Positions 22,797 to 33,500 of a stretch of DNA of 64,000 nucleotides are shown in pieces. The stretch comes from Meandrina meandrites. Its lineage: Eukaryota; Cnidaria; Anthozoa; Scleractinia; Meandrinidae. Where the stretch lies: positions 30,268,598 to 30,332,597 of the forward strand of contig OY855903.1 of NCBI GenBank assembly GCA_963693305.1. The letters are read 5' to 3'. How positions within the stretch are numbered: position 1 is the first letter of the stretch; the number at the start of each line of letters is the position of its first letter. A program made the position numbers and the translations under genes. The notes beneath the pieces were generated by a model. The model was given only the letters and a program-made list of their open reading frames with translations, was not told where the DNA came from and ran no database searches.

Positions 22797-24703
22797 ATTC
22801 ATTTGAGTTCGGCACGGCAGTAGCATGACATTTGGAACAGGCCTAAGTACAGTTTTCATCATCCACAGAGGATTCCTCTTGATTGTGGATGCCATTTTAG
22901 CACTTTTCCAGCTATTTTTTTTTGCAATTTTTCATCCAAAGAAATATTATTTTTTGTTAAAATTAATTCATTGGTGATTTGTGAAAAACTATGCAAAATA
23001 AAATTACTTTAATATACTGACCACATTTGTTGTTCTGCACAGTCTCCATACCATACTTCATTCTTTTAACAGCACTCTCCATAAACTTTTGTTTCTCTTT
23101 AGAAACAGGCAGGTTAGGAACAAGGTGAGGAAGAAAGAAAGTAGCTGCCCCTTCATCAAAGAATGTATTGCCAATAGCATCATCCTTAATGGCCCATACC
23201 ACCTGACAGCCATGCATTTCATACCTGAAAACAATGCTTGATTAGCTGGTTAACCCATCAACACCTGAAGTTTTTCTAAAAAACAACAACACATCTTTGC
23301 CATTTTTGACATTACTTTGTGGAGTGTTTTGTGAACTTAGGTTCTTATAAATACACACACAAGCACAACTTACACAAGCTCCAGTGCTATTCCGCCATTG
23401 CCAACAATCGCTACTCTGCGAGCTTTTGAAAGCCTACTCTTTAATTGCTGGACACTGTGTGTGTCTCGGATTCCAAGCACACAAGGATGTTTAGTTATGA
23501 TGTTTGGTCTACCTCCTGTACAGATACACAGCTTCTTGTAAAAATACTTGTCACCTTTTTCAGTCACAACACTATGCTCTGAAAAAAATTATTAATAAGA
23601 GGCTAGTTCAACATCTTTCTCAAACTTTCAATGCAATCTATTGGTATACAAATACTCATCACCAAAATGTTACAATGCTTAGTTATGGCCCTGCAAAAAT
23701 GACAAATTTTACATATTTTTAGTTGCAGCATTGTAAAAATGCAGAATTTAGAGAAAGCGCAGCCAAGTGGTTAGAGCATTGGACTTGAAATCTGGATGTT
23801 GCGGGTTCAAGTCCTGTTCTGATGGCTGGCTAGATTTGTTCTGGGTCATCCCAAGTTTAACTCCTTGGCTATGTTTGTAAATAGCCAACTGGTCTGTCTC
23901 CTGCCAGTTGGGATTTTTAAGAAAGAACTGCTTGGTGTTGCGCAAACCGAATACGGACTTTGTTAAGAAGTCTGTTAAATTTGTGGGGGCTTGGCTCATT
24001 GTGGAACTCATTAGACAACAAGGCCTGCCTTGAAGAATCTTTGGTGGGTTTCAAAAGTTCAGTACAGAAACTTGGTTTTTAATTCTTTAATTCTAGGGAC
24101 TTAAAAATGATTTAGCACAGTAATTGATTTCTTAATTTATTGTTACATGTATCTTTTCAAAAGACAGGACCACATCAGCTACATGTATCATGCTGCCATA
24201 CTCATCGTGTATAAATAAAAGCTATTATTATTATTATTGTTATTATTATTATCATTATTATTATTATTATTAGTTCGATTATTTTCGATTACCGAACCCA
24301 ATCGAACGATTGCTGTTCGATTGGGTTCGATTACCCAAAGTTCGATTCGATACGCCAGGTTCTTCTGTAATTTTCTGCCGAGGTACCGTAAATTTAAGTG
24401 TAACGTGCCCTGAGCAGACCGTGTCTACATACCTTGAGGGTTAACGGCCTTGACAACCGATTGCACAATGATAACATTACGACTCTGCTTGAATAGTACA
24501 GCAGCTGATGCTTCCTCAACATCGAATTCCTCCAGTGTTTTACCGAACTGTTTCAGGTTGCATGTTGCTTTCACTACATCAGTTGCTGTTATAAGAGCGA
24601 TGGTTTCATTTGAACACAACGCTGACAAGTATTCCACGCAAGATACACCAGAAATCCCTCCCCCAATAACTACAAAGGTGCAGCTTATTATACCAGAGGA
24701 CAT
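19748..24703 (-). CDS. PYROXD1: Pyridine nucleotide-disulfide oxidoreductase domain protein 1
   Basis: Four exons on the minus strand, 24703-24433, 23578-23374, 23224-23022 and 20607-19748, join in frame to 512 residues (human protein about 500). The N-terminal Rossmann motif is VVIGGGISG (residues 11-19, FAD). A second dinucleotide motif, [13 protein letters not shown], spans residues 146-158 (NAD(P)H). The C-terminal FAD contact DVYGAGDV is near residues 364-371. The end [12 protein letters not shown]...DIDIEDYFD is characteristic of PYROXD1. The family is a flavin-dependent NAD(P)H-using oxidoreductase; in vertebrates it protects the tRNA ligase complex from oxidative inactivation and is linked to muscle disease. 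It lacks the CxxxxC redox disulfide of classical family members, as expected for this branch. The last exon is large (860 nt). Intron 1 holds a SINE; intron 3 holds a complete Harbinger element. The start codon lies 127 bp from that of divergent CFDP1. Confidence 0.93.
20980..21062 (+). repeat. Retroelement 3' tail with (ATT)n
   Basis: GTATAAAGATATTATTATTA followed by ATT repeats resembles the 3' end of a SINE or LINE ending in a trinucleotide tail, as also seen at 24174-24272. It lies in PYROXD1 intron 3. The 5' extent is uncertain. Confidence 0.4.
21753..22843 (+). mobile_element. PIF/Harbinger element carrying only a Myb-like gene
   Basis: The ends are near-identical inverted repeats of about 46 bp (GGCCTGTTCCAAACGTCGTG at the left; complementary GGCCTGTTCCAAATGTCATG at the right). 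They are flanked by TAA at 21750-21752 and 22844-22846, the 3-bp duplication of Harbinger transposons. Subterminal copies of a GCACGGCAGTAGCACG motif recur inside both ends. The only gene is the Myb/SANT-like ORF at 22045-22677; no DDE transposase is present. It lies in PYROXD1 intron 3, in the opposite orientation to that gene. Confidence 0.85.
22045..22677 (+). CDS. Myb/SANT-like DNA-binding protein of a Harbinger element
   Basis: An uninterrupted 210-residue frame. Residues 1-73 are acidic and Ser/Asp-rich. A basic cluster [10 protein letters not shown] at 75-84 looks like a nuclear localisation signal. From about 87 to 190 there is a Myb/SANT-like (MADF-like) helical domain beginning [18 protein letters not shown], with a second conserved stretch [20 protein letters not shown] and [15 protein letters not shown]/Harbinger transposons encode such a protein beside their nuclease; it binds subterminal DNA and helps the transposase enter the nucleus. 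The absence of frame damage suggests a recent insertion or a retained function. It starts about 290 bp inside the left end. Confidence 0.75.
   Translation: MASWRKDLPDLPEHLGEEESNDDNNSTDVHQAFSRRYSPASFDSYSPDNDKEQSEFDKDPSKSDTGVSEVGSSTKKNRKKKRKGQRSVWEERHVNDLVDVICSSEYYKKKLIFTNTKNSKNAEIYANVLKEVGIRYEDGSFPFNVDQLRNKFKKCISECKKIALTVKTLTGVKRIQDEKQLGAWFNQLFPLVQTRDSCNSDMAVESSSSL
23752..24030 (+). mobile_element. tRNA-derived SINE
   Basis: A tRNA-like head has A box GCAGCCAAGTGGTTAGAGCA and B-box-like GCGGGTTCAAGTCC, with a long variable-type region as in Ser/Leu tRNAs. The body (GGCTGGCTAGATTTGTTCTG, then AAATAGCCAACTGGTCTG) is of the invertebrate tRNA-SINE type. It lies in PYROXD1 intron 1 on the opposite strand. 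The 3' limit is approximate. Confidence 0.65.
24174..24345 (+). repeat. Retroelement 3' tail with (TTA)n and adjacent palindrome
   Basis: GTGTATAAATAAAAGCTATT leads into about 50 bp of TTA repeats to 24272, the usual tail of a SINE or LINE. It is followed by an inverted repeat around TCGATTACCGAACCCAATCG / CGATTGGGTTCGATTA (about 24286-24335). Intron 1 of PYROXD1. Confidence 0.5.
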
Positions 24704-24830
24704 CTTTCTTTTTTCTCACATCGGTTAGTACGTTATGTAAGACTACGTCTGATGTCCAGAGTACCGAAAGGTCAGCATTCGGGACATTATACGTAGTCTT
24801 ACGTGAAGTACATGAAGAGGAGTGGTAAAA
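24704..24830. promoter_or_regulatory. Shared PYROXD1/CFDP1 bidirectional promoter
   Basis: The two ATGs, on opposite strands, are 127 bp apart. The gap contains a perfect 12-bp inverted repeat GTAAGACTACGT (24737-24748) and its complement ACGTAGTCTTAC (24791-24802), nearly symmetric between the genes. No TATA box is obvious in either direction. Both genes must start transcription within this short space or use overlapping 5' UTRs, so co-regulation is likely. The factor that binds the repeat is unknown. Confidence 0.65.
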
Positions 24831-27451
24831 ATGTCAGACTCTGAGCAAAGCAGCAGTGAAGAAGACGAGGATTACGTACCAGGTTAGCGAGCACATTGCT
24901 TCTGAAGCTAAACCCCTCTGACAACTTATAAAGAGCTAAATTACAGAATACAGGGCTGCTTATTTACATGTCAATGAATAAGAATAGCATCTAGAACGAG
25001 GCACAACACAATTTGTTTTATGCCTCGTTCTACAAAGCGTCCCGACACATAAATGATCGAGGTGAACAGTGGCCCTGTGTTCTGTAGTTGCTCCCCTATC
25101 ATTTCAATGCATGGCCTTCCTCAAAGAGTCTTGTGAAATTTTGATAAAATAAATTGACTACAGATAACTAATTTACATTAACCAAAAGTCATATCAGTGG
25201 ATTTACAATTGTACAGAAAGCTTCTAGTAATTTAAGAATAATAAAATGTTATAATGTTATTATTGCTTTAATTTATAAGCAGTATTACTAGTTTTCACCA
25301 GTGCGACAGACACTTTGCCCGAAAAACATCAGAAAACTACCACAATGTGCGAGCCAGCAAGGCATGTAAGGTAGATGTGCGATGCTTGTGAAAACACAGG
25401 AGTCACTTGAAAACACACAAGGCACAAACAACAGTTCTCCTTCCCCATTCTATTGGCTGTTCATTCACGTGCTACAAGAGGAGAGTTTTTCTATCAATCA
25501 CCTTAATCACAGGAATTAGCTAGGAGTGACAGGCCCGCACAACTTCTATCAATGGAAACTTTTGCCTGCCTCACCTCTCACATTTTTATTGGCCTGTTAC
25601 AACAAAAGCATCAGGAAATTGTCAAAAAGTTAGCAAAAAACTTTATCAAGTGGCAATGATATGGCACGTAGCACTGTAAACTGTCAACCAATATAAGAAA
25701 TTATTTACTTATGAGGGATCACTTTTCATGCCCACCATAGTTGGAGCAAACTAACTTGAGAAAAGAAACAACAAAAACACAGAAACAAATATATGAGAAG
25801 GCACACAATGAACAGTTTCTGCTGTAACAGGGCTTAAATGACATTTAAAACATGGATATATCTTAAGTCAGCATGTACTCTGAAAACTTACTAATTTTGA
25901 AAGAGAATCAAAGTCTCTTTGAGGTAATGACTATTTTTCCTTTTAAGCGCTTATAACTCAAAAACAAGTCCGGTGACCCCCATTTTTTATTATTGAATAA
26001 TGATTGGCATGTTAATTGGCATAATTCTGAACGCCGACAGAATGGCCCCTTCTGTTCCACTATTTAACTGTCTCAAATGGCTTCCGTTTTATGAAGATGC
26101 AAAAGTGACAAGATGTGCAATTGCATACAAAAGGGTTCTAGTTTTCTTGCCTTCATATCTTCAAGAAAGTCTAAGGTTAAATAGTAGTATGCATGGTAGA
26201 CACACGAGATATTCGAACTACAATTTACTTTGCCCTTCTTTTAAAAGACAAACTGAAGGAGCAAGAACCTTTGCTGTTCTAACTTGCCAAGCATGGAAAC
26301 GCCTGCCACTTGAGCTAAGGAAAAAACCTTCACTTAACAGTTTTCGGAATAGTTTTTCCAGTTCAATTTTAAGAAAACAACATTTTATTGACCATTTTTA
26401 ATTTAAGATTTTCCTTTTTCGAATAGTTTTTAATTTTTAGTTTCTTATATATTACAACAACATTTTATTGACCATTTTATCCTTTTTCGAATAGTTTTTA
26501 ATTAGTTTTGTGATTACTAATTTCGTTTTTTATATATGATTGTATATTTTAGTTTTTTACTAATTGTAAATAGGAGGGCCACAGGTTTATTAGCTTTATA
26601 GCTATTAAGTGCTGCCCTCTATAAATAAAGACATTACCTTACCTTACTTATGTTAAGATGCAACTTTTTGCAAAGTTAAAAAATTATCTCCGGAGCGGTT
26701 TCAGAGCCACCTTAAATTTTCGGAAACACAACACAACACACACAACACCCCTCCCCCCCCCCCCCCCCCCTCCCAATGCGGAGTCCAGTCCACCAACCAT
26801 TACGCCACCTCGCCCCTCACCGGTTAACCCCTAGACAGATCACAGAACATGTCAAAATGTGGTAAGAACATCATAACCTACTCGCCTAGGCCTGTAGGGG
26901 GTCGTGGGCGACTTTTTTGTTCTTACCACATTTTGACATCAACTGTGGTCTAATTAATTTATGGAATCTATTTGTTAATGGATGCATTCAGGAGATGTTA
27001 AGCATGAAAGAAACATAAGAGCGACTTATCAGCTTTTTGAGTGCTAAGCAACCTCCCTACTTGATAGTGCACATTTAAGCATGAACCAATAGTTATTTAT
27101 GTAGTAAGTAGTGTATTGTAGTTTGTTAAGTAATGTCAGGAACAATGTTGTTAATGAAGTGTCTTTAACTGTTGCACAATTATTAAAAAGTAATGATAAT
27201 AATGATGATACCAACTTTATTCAAGAGTGGAATGTAACTAGCCGAGGAAAGATCCCTCTACTTATAGGGGACACCTAAACAACATAGACTTGGATATGTT
27301 GTCTGCATTTTGATCTCACATACAGCACTCTTACCAAATGTTTAAATATTCAAAATTGTTTGTTGATTAGCAGAAGAATATGACAGTGATGAGGAAGACA
27401 GTGGAGACCAGACCAAAAAGAGGTAAAAATGCTTTAAGTGCCTTTAAAGTG

Positions 27452-27531
<80 letters not shown>

Positions 27532-30500
27532 GTTATTTACCTTGTGAAATACACAATTCCAAAGTTGGAGACACCTGGGCTGGGGTTAACAACTCCAATT
27601 TTACAAGCCTTCAAAGGTTTTTTCAAAGATTTTCAGGGGAATGGGTCTATACCTGGCTCAAAATTGGACGAAAAATTTTGGTGGAGTTTACAACTCCTTG
27701 ACCAGCTCGACTGCCTTTCATCTCAAAAGGTTGTTTTTGTGTGTTCAGGCCACCAACTTCTATTTAAGAATTTTGATTAACATACCAGCAGAGATTTTCT
27801 GCCTATCTACCATCTTTATTTTCCATTTGTAGAATCCTATGTCAGTTTTACCATTTTCTTTTCTTGGCTAAGCTTCTTTTAAAAGCAGCCTTTTCAGTTT
27901 CAAACGGTGCCTCCTTCCCAATTATATCATTTATAGAAATTATTGGGAGTTGTTCAGCCATTTGACATTTGCTACTTTTCGTATGTAGAATCCTATGTCT
28001 GTTTGAACTGCCACTTTCTTTTCTGAAAAGTAGCTCTACTCCATCAACAGAAATCACTCCGCCAACACAACTCAACTCAACCAACACAACTCCGCAAGCT
28101 TTACTCCATCAACACAACTCGACCCCACAACAACAACAACAACAACAACCATTTTATTTTGCCAAATTAAATTGAGAAAAAATTACAGCAGAATATAAAT
28201 TAACTAAAATAGGCAAAAAAACTACCCAGAATAGAAATAAACTAAACAAGCTGAGTAGTTACAAAAAAAGGAATTTAATTGCTTGACGAGGTTGTACATA
28301 AAAGAAGACAACACAACTCTACTCTTCTCTCCACCAACACAACTCGACTCAACTTGACTCTACTCCACCAACACAACTTGACTTAACTCCACTACCACAA
28401 CTCAACTCAACACCACTAACACAACACAACTCGACTCGACTCGACTCAAAGATTTTAGATTTGTAGGAGGCGGCATCGGTGAGTTGTGAATTAATCCTGG
28501 ATTTGAAACGCTCGCCTGCTTACAATGCACACACCACCAGAAAAAAAACTCAACACTAAGTTGTTAAGCCATCGACAAAGGTTTTTAAAACATCTGTCCA
28601 TTTTTGCTCATATTATTTTTTCTTTGCTTTTGTCGAGTTGTTTCTAGCATCAAGAAAAAACATGTCATTGACGTCTTTCCGTCTATGAGCTTTCATAAAC
28701 CACAATTCGTTTGTTGTTGTTGTTTTTGTTTTTGTGACCCTAAAAATCAAAGGAACGTCCAACAATGATTGGTATTATTTTCAGCGACACTTAAAGCTAG
28801 TCATTGAGGGCCTGGCGCATGCTACTGGTGTACACTGCCAAAAATCGTGCTTTAAAAATTGCTCAGATCAAGCTGAGAATTGGCACCAGGGCTCAAAATA
28901 ACGGCCGGTCAATGGACAATGTCCGGCCAAAATGACGATTTGTCTGGACAAAATTTTGGTTCGGCGGTCATTTTGACCGGTCACGTACACGACTTTCAAA
29001 TAAATAACACAAAAAAATTTATTCGCAGTATTTCTTGAAATTTTACAGTAAAATCATAAAATATCATAGCAGCTTGCAGTCACAAATTTGCGGATTTGTT
29101 AGCGGTTTGTTAGGAAACATCCACATCTGTAAATACGCTAAACAGACAACAATGAACATCGCATCAATCAACGTCTGCTATTAACACGCGTACGCAATTA
29201 CAGTTTGAATTGTCAGGCGGGCCGAGAAAAATAGCACTCGTTAGTAGATTTAAAAAACTATATGCACCTATAGAAAGTACGACTTCGTAGCGTGTTTTTC
29301 ACTGAGAGATCATGAGAAAATAATAAAATCATTAAACGCTTTGAATTTTTTAAGTTCAGTTCCAAGCACATTGTATTTTGAAGTTTTGACAACTTCCTGA
29401 CCGTGTTTATCGCTAATTAGTTATTAAGTAAAAGATGGTTTGTTAGTAGATTTCCAGCAGACCTGAAAAAGCAACAAAAGTCATGTTAAACTTCCGGCAC
29501 ACCCTTACTGAAAGGCCTCGTTGCTAAGCGTCGTGGACGAATGTGAAATCTTTTCTCGGCGGTTATTTTGTTAATCCCCTAGCTTGAAATGGGATATTGG
29601 TATCGCATGATACAGGAAAGATATCTAAAAGTCGAGGACGTAAATCCTTTTTACTGGACACAGTTGACATAAAGCCATTGGCGTTTCCTTTCTTCCTACA
29701 TGCCAAGCAAAGGTACAGTTATCTCACTTGTAGCATGGGCATATGTCCTTGTTGCTATTTAGTGTTCGGTAGTAAAGACCAGTAAAGTGCTTACAACCAA
29801 GATGGCCTCCACCCGTAAGTCGTTAACTAATGTAAAACTATGCAGAGTAACATAACATTACAGCTACTGAGCATTTTGTTTTATGTAGAGCAGAACGCAG
29901 AAGAAATGGAAATTCAAAAAGCGAACATAATAAAATGACACTTTTAGCGATCAAAACATTTAAGCTTAAGCCTTATACTCTTTAACAACGAGTGTTTCAG
30001 CTTTTTTGGCAGAATAGGCTATTGCTTCAAAGTAAATACTCAATATTTTGACCGGTCAAAAACGAGACATGACCGAGCAAAAATTAATTTGGCCGGTCAA
30101 CATGATCGGTCAGTATTCAAAAATTATTTTGAGCCCTGGGCACATACTTTAAGCTGGTTAAGTTCTATCGGTTGGAGTTATTTGATTTTATTTACAGGTC
30201 TTTAGCGAGAGAAAAAACAATTCATTGCATGTGAAAACCAGCGTGTGAAAACCACGGCAATTTTGAACACTGTGCATAACATTTTGCAGTCTTATCGGCA
30301 CATATTGAGATTTCTCCGCTTCTGGTAATTGCATGCACAAAATGTTTTCTCTATGATAAGAATTAACAATTTGTGAGGTCAACTCAAGAAACCAAAAAAT
30401 AACAAAGTTAGAGCACTGAAATGCAAGGTGACTGAGTTGTTTACATCTATCATGAGAAGCATGGAGAACATTTTAACAAAATTAATTAGCTGCAATCTCC

Positions 30501-33500
30501 ATTGTCAAATAGATGCAGAGAAAATATATACTGAATGCTCATAACTTTCGTTTATTCCGTGCAGTAACTTTTTTTGATTAGAAGAGTTCTCACGCAGTCT
30601 ACAATCCACTTTTCAAGATCAGACTGCGATTTTAAAATACAAAACAAAACAAAGTTCGATCGCAATTATTTTCCAACGTACGAAACATAAATAAAACGGT
30701 AACTGAACAACACAAACTGGCTATATTTTTCTCCGTTGACGTCTAGTGAAGCAATGCACTTGCTACGGCATGAAAAGTGTGTTTCAACAAATACTTACCA
30801 GCATTTAAGTTCACCTCACCTTGCGTTAAACGACTTTACACATGAAAAATCACATGAAACCAAACTTTCGGGGCAACAAAGGTGTCTTGAGACTAATTAA
30901 GCAAATAGTTCAGGGCAATGGGCCTGGTGCACGCTACTGGTGTACACGACCGTAACATCATGCTTCGGCAAATTGCACGGTTTTTGTGCATAGGCACGGA
31001 AAGAGGATGACTACAGGCACAACTTAGGTAAAGGCACGATTAAGGCACAGTTTATGCACGGGTGAGGCACAGTTAAGGCACACTTTATTCTCGGTTTACG
31101 GATAACTGATGTACTGTTTATGGACAAATGATAGGCACATTAAATGTGCCTATAATTTGTTCATAATTAAATTATGAAAATGTGCCTTTCGGTATCCGTT
31201 CGAACGGCTGAACGCACGGCAAGCAAATGGATCAGAAACGGGTAGGCAAGCCATTCAAAACGGATAAAGCGAACGGCTGAATGGATGCAGAAAATTTTTG
31301 AATGGATTACGTCAAACGGCTGAATGGGTAAAGAAATTTTCCAGCGGATGAGATTGAACGGATGAAGAAAATTTTCGAGCGAATAAGGTCAAACTTCTGA
31401 ACGGATGAAGAATTTTTGAACGGATAGGGTCGAATGTATGAACGGATGAAGAAAATTTTTGAACGGATGAACGGCTAAAGGAAATTTTTCGAACGGCAGA
31501 CGCCGAACGGCCCCCACATGCACCAGTTTATACACAGCAGGTCTATTTCGGGGATGAGGGGTAAGGGGTTGAGGGCTGAAGGGTGAGGGGTGAAGGGTGG
31601 GGGTGAGAATAAAGGATTCGGCAATTAACAACTTTGGTAAGTTTAGTTACAGTGTTTTCATTAGTTGTAATGAAATACCTGGAATAGACCTGCCACTGCT
31701 TCATCGCTTCTTGTCGTGTTGGTTTCTCACAAAGTCCAATTTTCACATAGTAGCTGTATTAATTAGATTTCTTGTAGATCCTACATTAGCAGCGTTATCA
31801 TTGATGGTCCCTTGCTGTCTTGATATTTACTTCCAAGAATATACATTATTGTAATAACTACAGTTCCAGTCAGCAAAAACGTTTTTTTTTTCATCCCACC
31901 TCAGAGGCCACCATGTGCCAGTCTCTCCCCATAAAATACAAAGATTGTTCAAGTATTTTTATTGACTTTCTTTCTTTCGGCACTCTGTTTACATTTGCAG
32001 TCGCCGAGAATATAAGAAAATAATACACATCGAACTTGGGCAAATCAGCAGAAGCGTAGATAAAAAGTAACACAGTTTTGTCGGAATGTGCTGTGTCAGC
32101 GACTGAGAACGTTGTTTATAATTCACATATATGTATACAGGGTTGGACATTAGCGCTTGCCCACTCTCCCAGGCGAGTGTCAAAACTGTTGGGCGAGTAC
32201 AGATCACCGATTACTTGCCCGGTTTGGCAAGTATGATTCCAACTAAGCGTAACTTTCTACTTTCCACTTTGAAATAATTTACACTGTCCACAGCTAATAG
32301 CTTACAATGTTTACCATTTTGAAATCTCCCACAAAATAGGCGCTTTGTTGCCAATTAATTTCTGGTTCGCAAACATACAAAAAGAACTTTGCTTGGTAAT
32401 TGTTAAATGATGAAGAGACATTAATATTTGAACTTAGTTAGTGTTAAAATGTAGAGATTTCTTCCTGGGGTGTCTAAAGTATCCGCTAGCAAGAAAATAC
32501 TGCTCCTGATAACAGCATGTCAACAATGGTCTGTGAATCACGCGAATATGAAAAGACAAGGACACAGAAATTTTCATCGAAGTGGCAGTTGACCGCCTAT
32601 CGTTGCGACATGAAGAAAAAGCTAGACGAAGATAATGAGGGGATAATATCGGATTATGAGTCAGATCATGAGATGTTTGAAGAATATGTGTTGAAATACC
32701 TTGAAAATGAACTGAGAAACTCAATGGAAACCTTCTAAACGTCCTTAAACTAAGGAACAGTGTCAAACGTCATAAGAAGATTAAAAAGTTGAATATTTGA
32801 TGTTTGTGGGCGGGGGGGCATTTAATGTTCTCTGTGTTTGTGTGGAGCTAGGAGACTGGGTGAGTGAAAAATGGCGAGCGCTCCAAAATTTTTGTTTCCA
32901 ACCCTGTGTATATTTGAAAGGTATCATTACATGACAAATGTCTGGCTATTTTTTAGTTCTTTCAACTTTACCACACGGATCGGATATATAAGGGCCTGAT
33001 TACGAGCAAGTAGGGTAACCCTAGCAAGAGGGTTGCCCTAGCGTTCCCACATTTCTTCTTTTTTTCATCGACGTGTTAACAAGGCAGCTAGGGTTACCCT
33101 AGCACTAGGGTAACCCTAGCTGAGCGCAAGGGTTACCCTAGCGCCAGGGTAACCCTAGGGCCTTGTAAATGCTCTGCTAGGGATAAATCGCCTACTTGGG
33201 ACAACTTTCAGGGTTCGCACAGTCTTGAAAAGTCCTTGAATTTTAGGGGGAGTCCTTGAAAAGTCCTTGAATTCCATTTTTCCTTGAAAAGTCCTTGAAT
33301 TTCTGTGTAAGTCCTTGAAAAGTCCTTGAATTTTCTTCAACTTTAAAAATAGTGGCGTCAAAACCAAATTGCTTTGCATAGACTATGGTATTCTTTTCCT
33401 GTGTAAAGCACCTTCAAACTCTAAAACACGAGTGTAGAAGCAGCCAATAACGAGAAAAGACAAGAATGTAGAGAAGGAGATGGAGCAAACACATTTATAG

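Noticed and set aside
27438..27701. Open frame encoding a poly-isoleucine stretch
   Set aside because: It is a translation of the (ATT)n microsatellite in CFDP1 intron 2.
33019..33165. Interstitial telomeric repeat
   Set aside because: The GGGTTA-like phrases alternate with their complements inside palindromes and do not form TTAGGG arrays.
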